This document shows positions 8,304 to 17,044 of a stretch of DNA of 64,000 bases, piece by piece. The stretch comes from Syntrophales bacterium (GTDB taxonomy: Bacteria > Desulfobacterota > Syntrophia > Syntrophales > UBA2210). Below the pieces are notes generated by a model. That model was not told the origin of the DNA, ran no database searches, and saw only the letters and a program-made list of their open reading frames with translations. Each line of letters opens with the position of its first letter. Position 1 is the stretch's first letter. The stretch lies in the NCBI GenBank assembly GCA_023230565.1, contig JALNXD010000004.1:1-64000 (forward strand), given 5' to 3'. The position numbers and the translations under genes were made by a program.

Positions 8304-9801
8304 TCTGTCTTTCTATTCTATTTTTGAGGAATCGGATCAAAAGCCGTGCTCCGATCCCGGATGCCCCTTTCGGTATATACGGTTTATCTTGTGAGATGAA
8401 AGCGGGTCCTGCAATATCAAGGTGAGCCCAGGGTGCTGCTCCTGCAAATTTTTTAAGGAAAAGCGCTGCAGTAATCGTGCCTCCCATTCTGGTTCCCACA
8501 TTTTTCATATCAGCGATATCGCTTTTCAGAAGATCTTCATATTCCTGCCAGAGAGGCAGTTCCCATAATGCCTCCCCCGTAAGAGATGCCGCATGTCGAA
8601 GCTCGTTTTTCAACTGGTCATCTGTTCCAAGCATTCCAGCAAGATATTCCCCCAGTGCGACAACGCAGGCGCCGGTCAGAGTGGCGATATCAATTACAGC
8701 AGCCGGCGTGAAGCGTTGAGCATATTCGAGTGCGTCTGCAAGAATCAGCCTGCCTTCGGCATCTGTATTTTTTATCTCGATTGTCTGACCGGAGAGAGAG
8801 CGCAGGACATCGCCCGGTTTCAGGGCGCAGCCTCCCGGGAGGTTCTCCGCCGCAGGTACAAGCCCTATTATATTCAATGGAAGTTTCAGTTTTGCTGCAG
8901 CGCATAAAACGGCGATTACAACGGCACCCCCTGCCATATCGTCCTTCATCTCATCCATTTTTTCTGAAGGTTTAAGACTGATGCCGCCGCTGTCAAATGT
9001 AATACCCTTGCCCACAAGCACAATCGGATTCGCAGTCTTTGCGCCCCCATTGTATGTCATTACAATGAGCTTTGGCGGTTCGCAACTTCCACGGGCGACT
9101 CCGAGCAATGCATTCATTCCCATTTTCTTCATTGCGGCCTTTTCAATGATTTTGATTTTGACACCTGTGCTTGCGCAATGTTTTAAAGCTCTTGCGGCAA
9201 GGGTGGACGGGGTCATCTCATTTGCCGGGGTTGAGACGAGATCACGGACGAAGCAGGTGGCTTCACACGCGATTTCCGCCTGATGAACCGCGTTTTTTAT
9301 AGAAGGTATATTTTTATTATCTGCAATGAGAGTCAGACGTTCGAGTGACTCAATCCGGTCATTTTTTGTTTTGTAGGGAGTGAACCGGTAAAGTCCGAGA
9401 ATAACTCCTTCAACAGCTGCTTCAGACATTTCCGAAACAGAAAAATCAATATCTTCCAAAATGGGTGATGCGGTGAATTCTTTTATTGCAAGGTCTCGAA
9501 TTTTACGCGCTCCCGCGGAAAAAGCTCCTCTGTACCGGTCCAATGTAAACTCTTCTTTTTTCCCGAGGCCGACAAGGACGATTCTTTTCGGAGCAATCGA
9601 ATCTTTTGTATAAAGGACAATCGTTTCGTTCATCCTGGCTTTAAAATCCCCTGCTCCTTTAATCCGGGAAAGCACACCATTGCACCCTTCATCAAGTTCT
9701 TTAACGGTGCCGGTAAAAGCATCCGTATTTTCAAAACAAAAAGCAATAAATGCTTCAGTTTCCGAAGTACGGGCATTTTGCTTTCGAACAAGTATCTTCA
9801 T
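8296..9801 (-). CDS. pepA: Leucyl aminopeptidase, M17 family
   Basis: A 501-residue cytosolic aminopeptidase, full length for the M17 family. The C-terminal catalytic domain holds VGKGITFDSGG (Lys265, Asp270), a DDMAGG stretch (Asp288) and NTDAEGRLILADAL (Asp347, Glu349, Arg351), which together bind two metals and the bicarbonate. It removes N-terminal residues from peptides. It has an AGAGGA ribosome-binding site before the ATG at 9801. It is the first gene of a pepA-oppD-oppF operon, which fits a peptide-using lifestyle. Confidence 0.95.
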   Translation of the reverse strand: MKILVRKQNARTSETEAFIAFCFENTDAFTGTVKELDEGCNGVLSRIKGAGDFKARMNETIVLYTKDSIAPKRIVLVGLGKKEEFTLDRYRGAFSAGARKIRDLAIKEFTASPILEDIDFSVSEMSEAAVEGVILGLYRFTPYKTKNDRIESLERLTLIADNKNIPSIKNAVHQAEIACEATCFVRDLVSTPANEMTPSTLAARALKHCASTGVKIKIIEKAAMKKMGMNALLGVARGSCEPPKLIVMTYNGGAKTANPIVLVGKGITFDSGGISLKPSEKMDEMKDDMAGGAVVIAVLCAAAKLKLPLNIIGLVPAAENLPGGCALKPGDVLRSLSGQTIEIKNTDAEGRLILADALEYAQRFTPAAVIDIATLTGACVVALGEYLAGMLGTDDQLKNELRHAASLTGEALWELPLWQEYEDLLKSDIADMKNVGTRMGGTITAALFLKKFAGAAPWAHLDIAGPAFISQDKPYIPKGASGIGARLLIRFLKNRIERQNE

Positions 9802-10070
9802 TATTTCCTCTTCCGATTGAATGTATTGCCTCTCCGGCGCTTCGCAGTAACGTCACATGATACCCGAAATAATCTTATTGGCAGTCATAGGTTCGTGCCC
9901 CTGACAGGAAAATAAATAAGATTTCTTCGTCAGGCATGAAGCATATATGCGGAGGCAGGGTTCACATATCATAAATTTACAGGAAATCAAAGGGTTGGTA
10001 AATTTATGTCGCGTACTTAACGCCGCCGCATCGTGTACTGGCGCTTCTTGTGAGAGCGTCACGATTTTCC

Positions 10071-11468
10071 TCACGATTTTCCCTCTTCAAGACTTTCGAT
10101 ATCCTTTTTGATTTCTTCCGCCCTTGTGCTTCCGGGTGCAAGAAAATCAAGTGCTGTTTTAAAATGGAAAAGCGCACTGGATTTTTTATTCTGGGCTTTG
10201 AAGTACTTTCCGAAGTAGTAGTGAGATTCATCAAGAATATCGAGTTTTCCGTAAGTCATGGCAAGATTATAGAAAATATCCGTATCGGACGGATTATTCT
10301 CTTCAAAATTTCGAAAGAGTTCAAGGGCGGTTCTCAAATTTCCTGCTGCTTCATATGACCGGCCAAGATAAAGAAGTGTTGTATTGTCGTCACTTTTTAC
10401 GGTGTATGATTTTCTCAGAAAATCGACAGCATTTTTTATATCACCGGCCTCAAAATAGCTGATGCCGAAATCTCTGAGTATCTCGTAATCATGAGGTGCA
10501 ATCTCAAGCGCCTTTCTGAAATGGTTTTTCGATTCAGCAACTTTACCTAACTTGGCTTCTGAAACGGCGAGCCCATAGAGCGCTTCGACATCACCGGGAT
10601 TACTTTCCAATTGTTGGCTGAAAAAAATTTCATTTGCTCTGAAATTTTCCTTTGCAAGAGCGAGTCTTGTCTTGATTCTCGGAAAGCCTCCTATCAGTTC
10701 TTTTTTACCGGTAGTATCATAGCGGCTCTGAAGAAGCACAGTCAGGTAGCTTATGCGGTCCCCGGTACCCGGGTGCGTCAGAAAATATGAGGGGACAGAA
10801 TTGGAATAATATTCGTATTGTCTCATGCATTTCAGAAATTCAAGCATCCCTTTGCCGTCGTAATTTGCGCTTACGAGGTATGACATTCCCAGCCGGTCAG
10901 CTTCCTCTTCATGATCCCTGCTGTACTTGAGGTTCATAGTTGCTGCGGTAGCCATAGCAAAACTTGAGATAGCGGCGGCTCCTTCTCCTCCGCCGAGGAA
11001 AACACCCGCCAGAACTGCGGCCAGGCTCGCGATATTTATTTTTTTGGATTTTTCAATAGCCCTGGCGATATGTCTCGCTTTGATATGAGCTATTTCATGG
11101 GCCAGTACGCCAGCAAGTTGATCCTCGCTTTGGGCAAGTTCTATGAGACCCGTATATACATACACATACCCGCCGGGAGTCGCGAAGGCGTTTATTCCTG
11201 AATTCCTGATCATCGAGAACGTGAAATCAAGGGGATACTGCTCTCCCTGCCCGGCAATCAGGTACCCTATTTTATCGATATACGAGGCAAGTTCAGGATT
11301 ATCGACAAGCATTCCTTTCTTTTGAAGTTCATCATAAAATTCTTTCCCCAACCGCTTTTCATCTTCCAGTGTAAAGGAAGCGCAGGCACTGTGTAAAAAA
11401 AACAGATTAATGAAGATTACCACGAAAAGGGCGATAGTTTTTATCTTCATATACGATACTATTTTCAT
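10071..11468 (-). CDS. M48 family metalloprotease with TPR repeats (BepA-like)
   Basis: A 465-residue exported protease. An N-terminal hydrophobic signal (about 8-30) ends HSACA and is followed by the mature protein. The M48 zinc motif VLAHEIAHIKARH holds His124, Glu125 and His128, and DHEEEADRLG (about 185) supplies the third ligand. The C-terminal half is tetratricopeptide repeats (about 275-450, for example ALYGLAVSEAKLGKVAESKNHFRKAL). This domain order matches BepA/YfgC, a periplasmic protease and chaperone for outer-membrane protein assembly. It has an AAAGAGAT ribosome-binding site and stands alone. Confidence 0.9.
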   Translation of the reverse strand: MKIVSYMKIKTIALFVVIFINLFFLHSACASFTLEDEKRLGKEFYDELQKKGMLVDNPELASYIDKIGYLIAGQGEQYPLDFTFSMIRNSGINAFATPGGYVYVYTGLIELAQSEDQLAGVLAHEIAHIKARHIARAIEKSKKINIASLAAVLAGVFLGGGEGAAAISSFAMATAATMNLKYSRDHEEEADRLGMSYLVSANYDGKGMLEFLKCMRQYEYYSNSVPSYFLTHPGTGDRISYLTVLLQSRYDTTGKKELIGGFPRIKTRLALAKENFRANEIFFSQQLESNPGDVEALYGLAVSEAKLGKVAESKNHFRKALEIAPHDYEILRDFGISYFEAGDIKNAVDFLRKSYTVKSDDNTTLLYLGRSYEAAGNLRTALELFRNFEENNPSDTDIFYNLAMTYGKLDILDESHYYFGKYFKAQNKKSSALFHFKTALDFLAPGSTRAEEIKKDIESLEEGKS

Positions 11469-11624
11469 AGGTTATCTCTTTCAAACTGTAATACGGAAAA
11501 GATTCTAACCTCTTTTTATGTCAGGATCAAGGGATTGTGAAAAACTCTCTCGTAATGCGTTTTGACAGCCAGGGGACTTTTATGATAGACAGAGTCAACT
11601 AATGATCATGAACTACTCACCTCT

Positions 11625-12032
11625 ATGAACAATTATTTTTTAAAATGGAATTATTTCTACCTTGTACCCTCCGTGTGTTATGGAATACTCATCTTTATTC
11701 TCTCTTCCATTTCCCGTTATCCTGAGTCGGTTCCATCGTTCTGGGGCTTTGACAAGGTTCTTCATTTGACGGTCTATTTTATATTTGGGTTTCTGCTTGC
11801 AAGAATGTGCGCGAATTCTCCCTGGCGGGGGTTAAATAAAAAATATTTCCTGATTTCGGTTACAGCAGGCATACTGTACGGTATTACTGATGAGTGGCAT
11901 CAATCCTTTGTTCCCGGAAGAACGGCGACAATTGCAGATGCTCTGTTCGACAGCCTGGGAATCGTTCTGGGGGTTTTTTCGTATAGAGCCGTTAAAGGAA
12001 GGCGGCCGGTCCTCAATGCTGACCGTTTTTGA
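11625..12032 (+). CDS. VanZ-like membrane protein
   Basis: A 135-residue membrane protein with about four hydrophobic segments (12-30, 46-65, 74-95, 105-125). It has the VanZ-family features DKVLHLTVYFIFGFLLA and YGITDEWHQSFVPGRTATIADALFDSLG. The family includes the teicoplanin-resistance accessory VanZ, but most members are of unknown function. It lies 55 bp before cmk on the same strand. No clear Shine-Dalgarno sequence is seen before the ATG. Confidence 0.85.
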   Translation: MNNYFLKWNYFYLVPSVCYGILIFILSSISRYPESVPSFWGFDKVLHLTVYFIFGFLLARMCANSPWRGLNKKYFLISVTAGILYGITDEWHQSFVPGRTATIADALFDSLGIVLGVFSYRAVKGRRPVLNADRF

Positions 12033-12087
12033 ATGCAGGAATATAGCACAGTAAACCACTCTCGAAAGGCATCAGTAGCTTTTCAAT

Positions 12088-12807
12088 GTGATAGAACGCG
12101 CAAATGAAAAAAAATTATTGACTGTAGCTGTTGACGGGCCTGCCGGTACGGGAAAAAGCACCGTATGCAAGCTTTTTGCAAAAAAGGAAGGACTTACGTA
12201 TCTCGATACCGGAGCCCTTTACAGAACTGTTGCCCTGAGATTCATCGAAACTGAAATATCTTACGATGATAGTGCAGGAATTGATGCCCTTCTTGCCGGA
12301 ACGAAAATCGGGATTAAAAAAAATCCCGACCGAATGACGGTTTTTTTAAACGGTAAGGATGTCACCGATTCTATTCGGGAAGAAGGTGTGGGAATGATTG
12401 CGTCGAAAATCTCGGCAATTCCCCGGGTAAGGCAGCATCTTCTTTTCATACAAAGAGAAGCCGCAAAGGAAGGCGGCATTATTGCCGAAGGGAGAGATAT
12501 GGGGACCGTCGTTTTTCCGGATGCGGACATTAAGATATATCTGGATGCCGACCCCGCCGAAAGAGCGAGGCGGCGGTACTGTGAGCTGGAGAGCAGGGGA
12601 GAGAGGGTGGACTATTCGAAAGTGATGGAAGATCTTGAAATCAGGGACATGCAGGATAGATCAAGAGCTGCTGCTCCCCTGAAACCGTCTGATGATGCGA
12701 TTGTCATTGATACAACTCGGCTTGGAATCGATGATGTTGTGCAAACAATTCAGAATATTGCAAACCGTATGAAATGCAGACAGCACCGTAATGATCGTCC
12801 GGAATAA
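12088..12807 (+). CDS. cmk: Cytidylate kinase
   Basis: A 239-residue (d)CMP kinase. It has the N-terminal P-loop VDGPAGTGKST (about 15-25), YLDTGALYR for nucleotide binding, IAEGRDMGTVVFPDADIKIYLDA, and the LID region RARRRYCELESRGERVDY. It phosphorylates CMP and dCMP for pyrimidine supply. The start appears to be GTG at 12088. It precedes rpsA, a gene order (cmk-rpsA-ihfB) seen in many proteobacteria. Confidence 0.94.
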   Translation: MIERANEKKLLTVAVDGPAGTGKSTVCKLFAKKEGLTYLDTGALYRTVALRFIETEISYDDSAGIDALLAGTKIGIKKNPDRMTVFLNGKDVTDSIREEGVGMIASKISAIPRVRQHLLFIQREAAKEGGIIAEGRDMGTVVFPDADIKIYLDADPAERARRRYCELESRGERVDYSKVMEDLEIRDMQDRSRAAAPLKPSDDAIVIDTTRLGIDDVVQTIQNIANRMKCRQHRNDRPE

Positions 12808-12899
12808 AATCTCAAATTTGCTTGATATTTTGTTTCCGTTGTGTTAATCCGCACACTTTAAAGTGTCTCTTATATTAACGTCAGGGGGTAACTAGTTAA

Positions 12900-14639
12900 A
12901 TGGTTAACGAAAACAACATAATGAATGAAACGCAAATTAACGAAAAGGAAAATAAAGGGGGGGAGGGCGCCACTGAAATCGATCATGGCGAATCATTAAC
13001 CTTCGATGAACTTTTTGAACAGAGCCTGCAGGAAATATCGACCGGCAAAATGGTAACGGGAAGGGTGGTTGAAGTCAATGACGACTTTGTCATGGTCGAT
13101 GTCGGATATAAAACAGAAGGAAGAATAAACGCAGTTGAATTTAAAGATGACACCGGAGAGATAACATGCTCCGTCGGTGATGAAATAGAAGTTGTCGTAG
13201 ACAGAAAAACGGAAGAAGACCTGATCTTGTCAAGAGATAAGGCTGTGAGAACAAGAGTGTGGGATGATATCGTCGAAGCGCACGAGGCCAATGAGCTTGT
13301 TACAGGAACAATCATCAAAAAGGTAAAAGGGGGCCTTACTGTCGATATCGGTTGTTATGCCTTTCTTCCGGGGTCACAGGTTGATGTCCGGCCTATCAGG
13401 GATCTGGATAAATTTATCGGGCAGACGATGGAGTTTGAAATCCTTAAATATGATAGAAAGCGCAATAACGTCGTATTATCGAGGAAAGCAATACTCGAAA
13501 AAGAGATGGAAGAGCAGAGACAGAAGGTCCTCGAAAACATGGAAGAGGGGATGGTTATCGATGGTACGGTCAAAAACATTACAGATTACGGTCTGTTTGT
13601 AGACCTCGGGGGAATAGACGGTCTTTTGCACATAACCGATATGTCGTGGGGCAGAATTCGCCATCCTTCTGAAAGTTTCTCTAAAGGCGATTCCATACAA
13701 GTAAAAGTTCTCAACTTTGACAGCGAAAAAGGGCGGGTTTCCCTTGGACTCAAACAGCTTACAGAAAATCCCTGGGATACTATCACGGAATCTTATCCTG
13801 TCGGCATGGTTGTCGAAGGTGAAGTTGTCAGCATAATGGATTACGGTGCTTTTGTTGAAATCGAATCGGGTGTCGAAGGTTTGGTACACGTCTCGGAAAT
13901 GTTCTGGACAAAGAAAATAAAGCATCCTTCGAAAGTTGTCTCTGTCGGCGATAAGGTCAGCGTGCAAGTACTGGAAGTAGATCCGGACAATAAGCGTATT
14001 TCTCTCGGACTCAAGCAAACTATGCCAAATCCCTGGGAGGTGCTCAGAGAGAAGTATCCGGTCGGTCAGGTAGTCAAGGGCAAAATAAAGAATATCGCTG
14101 ATTTCGGCATATTCGTCGGGATTGATGATGATATTGACGGGCTGGTGCATGTATCCGATCTGTCATGGAAAAAACGCATAAAACATCCATCGGAACTCTA
14201 CAAAAAAGGGCAGGAAATAGATGCGGTAGTTTTGAGTATCGATGCGGAAAACGGAAAATTCTCTCTCGGTGTGAAACAGCTCGAAATGAATCCCTGGGAG
14301 GAGCTTAAAACAAAACTAGGCACGGGTGCAGTCGTTTCAGGAAAAGTTACAAATGTGACGGATTTCGGTATATTTGTCGAAATTGAAGAAGGTATTGAAG
14401 GTTTGGTGCATATTTCGGAATTAAGCAGAAACAGGGTGAAATCAACAAAAGACGTGTACAAGGTCGGCGATACAGTAAATGCAGTTATAAAGAACATAGA
14501 TGTTGAAAACCAGAAAGTGGGGCTCAGCATAAAAGATTACGAGATATCGACGGACCAGTCCTCACAAAACCAGTATGTGAATAATAATGAAAAGGTAGTA
14601 TCAAATCTCGGAGATATATTGGCCGGCATCAAACTTTAA
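12900..14639 (+). CDS. rpsA: 30S ribosomal protein S1
   Basis: A 579-residue protein with six S1 (OB-fold RNA-binding) domains, beginning at about residues 47, 133, 220, 305, 392 and 479. Domains three to six carry the repeating pattern G-x-V-V-x-G-x-V/I-x-x-I-x-D-F/Y-G-x-F-V and end SLGLKQ or SLGVKQ followed by NPWE. S1 brings mRNA to the 30S subunit. An AGGGGG ribosome-binding site lies 11 bases before the ATG at 12900. The C-terminus ends with a short Asn-rich tail. Confidence 0.97.
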   Translation: MVNENNIMNETQINEKENKGGEGATEIDHGESLTFDELFEQSLQEISTGKMVTGRVVEVNDDFVMVDVGYKTEGRINAVEFKDDTGEITCSVGDEIEVVVDRKTEEDLILSRDKAVRTRVWDDIVEAHEANELVTGTIIKKVKGGLTVDIGCYAFLPGSQVDVRPIRDLDKFIGQTMEFEILKYDRKRNNVVLSRKAILEKEMEEQRQKVLENMEEGMVIDGTVKNITDYGLFVDLGGIDGLLHITDMSWGRIRHPSESFSKGDSIQVKVLNFDSEKGRVSLGLKQLTENPWDTITESYPVGMVVEGEVVSIMDYGAFVEIESGVEGLVHVSEMFWTKKIKHPSKVVSVGDKVSVQVLEVDPDNKRISLGLKQTMPNPWEVLREKYPVGQVVKGKIKNIADFGIFVGIDDDIDGLVHVSDLSWKKRIKHPSELYKKGQEIDAVVLSIDAENGKFSLGVKQLEMNPWEELKTKLGTGAVVSGKVTNVTDFGIFVEIEEGIEGLVHISELSRNRVKSTKDVYKVGDTVNAVIKNIDVENQKVGLSIKDYEISTDQSSQNQYVNNNEKVVSNLGDILAGIKL

Positions 14640-14684
14640 ACTGCAATCCATTACTTTATTTAATACAGGTCATAACATCAGGGA

Positions 14685-15584
14685 ATGAGAAAACATCCAA
14701 TACTCTATGGCCTGCTGCTGCTGATTGCGGCGGGCTGTCTGATCTTCCTGACGGCGTACGGCTTTGTTTTTTTTATGGGAGGGGAAAAAACACTCTCAGC
14801 CGGCGACAAGATCGCGATTGTCTCCGTTGAAGGAGTTATCGCCGATGCAAGAAAAGTAATTGAAGATCTCGAATCCCATGAAGACGCGCGAGATGTCAAG
14901 GCAATTATTATCCGGGTAAATTCTCCGGGAGGCGGAGTAGTACCTTCCCAGGAGATTTATGACAAAATACTGAGTGTGAGAAAGAAAAAGAAGGTTATCG
15001 TTTCGATGGGTGCAGTCGCGGCATCAGGAGGATACTATTTGGCGGCGGCGGCCGATAAAATTGTTGCAAATCCAGGTACAATAACCGGGAGCATCGGCGT
15101 CATCATTCAGTTTTCTCAGTTTCAGGAACTTATGGACAAGATAGGACTGAAAGCCCGTATAATCAAGAGCGGGAAGTATAAAGACGTCGGTTCTCCTTTA
15201 CGTGAAATGAATCCCGAGGAGGCAGCCCTTATTCAATCGGTAACAGATGACATTCACAGGCAGTTTATTGATGCAATTGCAAACGGTCGCAATATGCCCG
15301 TTGAAAAAGTCGAATCATTTGCAGATGCAAGAATTTTTACGGGACGTCAGGCACTGGAGTACGGTCTTGTCGATGAGCTGGGCAGCCTCGATCATGCGAT
15401 TAAACTGGCGGCAGATCTTGCCGGCATAAAGGGAGAACCGGAAGTTATTTATCCTAAAAAGAAAACAAGTCTGCTGCGATATATTTTAAGCGAAACCTTT
15501 TCGGAAATATCTGAATTTATGTCTGAAAACGGAACAGGAATACAATATCTCTACACCGGCGGTGAGGACAGGATGGGATTATGA
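14685..15584 (+). CDS. sppA: Signal peptide peptidase SppA, 36K type
   Basis: A 299-residue membrane-anchored serine protease of family S49. The N-terminal hydrophobic segment (about 7-30) anchors it. GAVAASGGYYLA carries the nucleophile Ser114, and KSGKYKDVGSP (about 161-171) contains the general-base Lys. NSPGGGV near 79-85 is the oxyanion-region motif. It degrades remnant signal peptides in the membrane. Its TGA overlaps the next gene's ATG (ATGA). Confidence 0.93.
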   Translation: MRKHPILYGLLLLIAAGCLIFLTAYGFVFFMGGEKTLSAGDKIAIVSVEGVIADARKVIEDLESHEDARDVKAIIIRVNSPGGGVVPSQEIYDKILSVRKKKKVIVSMGAVAASGGYYLAAAADKIVANPGTITGSIGVIIQFSQFQELMDKIGLKARIIKSGKYKDVGSPLREMNPEEAALIQSVTDDIHRQFIDAIANGRNMPVEKVESFADARIFTGRQALEYGLVDELGSLDHAIKLAADLAGIKGEPEVIYPKKKTSLLRYILSETFSEISEFMSENGTGIQYLYTGGEDRMGL

Positions 15585-15859
15585 CAAAAAGTGAATTGGT
15601 TGAGGAAATGAAAAAGCGGATGAATGATTTTTCCAAAAACGATATGGCTTCCGCGGTCGATATCGTATTCGAGACAATGAAGCAAAGCATGGCTCGAGGA
15701 GAAAGGATTGAATTGAGAGGGTTCGGAGTATTTACAGTAAAAGAGCGAAAACCCCGTAAAGGAAGAAATCCGAAAACAGGTATGAGTGTTGCCGTGCCCG
15801 CCAGGCGCGCCGCCGGTTTCAAAATCGGAAAAGAGTTAAAGAGGATGGTCGAAAAATAA
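15581..15859 (+). CDS. HU/IHF family DNA-binding protein (IHF-beta-like)
   Basis: A 92-residue nucleoid protein beginning MTKSELVEEM, like IhfB. It has the family core GERIELRGFGVFTVKERKPRKGRNPKTG, whose RGFG and GRNPKTG residues form the DNA-bending arms, and ends with the KIGKELKRMV motif. Its position after rpsA supports an IHF-beta identity, though HU cannot be excluded. It is translationally coupled to sppA through a 4-bp overlap and sits 2 bp before the enoyl-CoA hydratase gene. Confidence 0.92.
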   Translation: MTKSELVEEMKKRMNDFSKNDMASAVDIVFETMKQSMARGERIELRGFGVFTVKERKPRKGRNPKTGMSVAVPARRAAGFKIGKELKRMVEK

Positions 15860-15861
15860 CA

Positions 15862-16644
15862 ATGCAGATCAGTTATTCGATGATACATTTGGAGAAGGAG
15901 GACAACTTCTGTGTGGTTACTCTTGATCGCCCGAAGGAAATGAATGCTCTTTGCCAGCAAATGCAGGTGGAATTGATCGATTGTTTCGATCTCATGGAGC
16001 AGGATGAATCAATCAGGGCGGTTGTGCTGACTGGCGGCGAATATGTATTTTCAGCGGGAATTGATCTGAAAGAGTTGTCCGATCTTTCCGGAAGCACGCT
16101 GGACGATTATATCAAGTCAATGATCAAGTATCTGCAGAAGATTTACGCATTCAGAAAACCGGTTGTCGCGGCGGTAAGCGGTATTGCCCTCGGAGGCGGA
16201 TTCAATCTTGCGACAGTGTGCGATTTGATCATTGCTTCCGAAACGGCCATATTCGGCCATCCGGAACTGAAGTTCGGATTAAATCCGCTTTTCGATTCCT
16301 TACGGCGCATTGTAGGTACGGCGAAAGCAAAAGAACTTACGATGCTCGGAGAACCTATCGGGGCGAAGGAAGCGCTTCGTATAGGACTTGTCAACAAGGT
16401 TCTGCCTCCCGAATCTTTTATGGAAGGGGCGAAATCCGTAGCCAGGGAATTGGCATCCAGGCCGGCGAAAGCGATTGAGGCGGTTAAAAGGCTTTCCGAT
16501 ATAGTTCCCCGGCTCGATAAAAATACTGCTCTCGAATATGAATTTGAAATTACGGCACTCCTTTTCTCACGAAGCGAGAGAAGGGATTTTATGGAAAAAT
16601 TTCTTGAAGAACTGCGATTGAGAAAAGAAAAAAGCCGCAGTTGA
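15862..16644 (+). CDS. Enoyl-CoA hydratase/isomerase family protein
   Basis: A 260-residue crotonase-fold protein. The oxyanion-hole sequences are present: FSAGIDLKEL (about 56-65) and AVSGIALGGGFNLATVCD (about 104-121). The substrate-side motif is FGHPELKFGLNP, with a Glu where crotonases have their first catalytic acid. The second acid expected shortly after is not evident (LFDSLRR), so hydratase activity on an ordinary enoyl-CoA is not certain; an isomerase or thioesterase role is possible. It begins 2 bp after the IHF-like gene, at the end of the operon. Confidence 0.88.
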   Translation: MQISYSMIHLEKEDNFCVVTLDRPKEMNALCQQMQVELIDCFDLMEQDESIRAVVLTGGEYVFSAGIDLKELSDLSGSTLDDYIKSMIKYLQKIYAFRKPVVAAVSGIALGGGFNLATVCDLIIASETAIFGHPELKFGLNPLFDSLRRIVGTAKAKELTMLGEPIGAKEALRIGLVNKVLPPESFMEGAKSVARELASRPAKAIEAVKRLSDIVPRLDKNTALEYEFEITALLFSRSERRDFMEKFLEELRLRKEKSRS

Positions 16645-16645
16645 T

Positions 16646-16924
16646 TTACTTTTCTTCATAATAGTGGTTTGCAAAATCCAGAAGCTGATCTTTTCTTTTT
16701 TTATGCTGTAATTTTTTTAAAGCCTTGGCTTCTATCTGGCGAATACGCTCCCTCGTTACTCCCATCATCTCACCGACTTCCTCAAGTGTAAATGGGCCAT
16801 AATTGCAGGCAACCCAGGTACAGTTGCAGAATGTATCACTTTTCAGCCACCATTCGCATGTTTTATCCTCACAGGGCTTGGTAATAAAAAGAGATGTTTT
16901 CTTGCATCGGTATAAGCTTGTCAC
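16646..16924 (-). CDS. Cys-rich sigma-70 region 4-like protein
   Basis: A 92-residue protein with two parts. The N-terminal half is Cys-rich (CKKTSLFITKPCEDKTCEWW, then CNCTWVACNYG), suggesting metal binding. The C-terminal half is a sigma-70 region 4 helix-turn-helix: FTLEEVGEMMGVTRERIRQIEAKALKKL, the -35 recognition helix pattern of primary sigma factors. It lacks sigma regions 2 and 3, so it is not a full sigma factor; a stand-alone regulator or RNA polymerase modulator is plausible. It converges on the enoyl-CoA hydratase gene with one base between the stop codons. Confidence 0.85.
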   Translation of the reverse strand: MTSLYRCKKTSLFITKPCEDKTCEWWLKSDTFCNCTWVACNYGPFTLEEVGEMMGVTRERIRQIEAKALKKLQHKKRKDQLLDFANHYYEEK

Positions 16925-17044
16925 ATTATTTCCTTTCCTCCGTTGGCGGCACCCTTTGAGATACGCTCCGAAACGAAGATTTTTCTTTCAAAACTTTAAC
17001 GTAATATAATGGCGAAAAAGCAATTGTCAATTGAAAACTCAATT

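Noticed and set aside
9853..10074. 73-residue minus-strand ORF between pepA and the M48 protease
   Set aside because: No domain, no ribosome-binding site; composition unlike neighbouring genes.
13476..14150. 224-residue minus-strand ORF within rpsA
   Set aside because: Antisense to the S1 repeats; its length comes from the repetitive codon pattern of rpsA.
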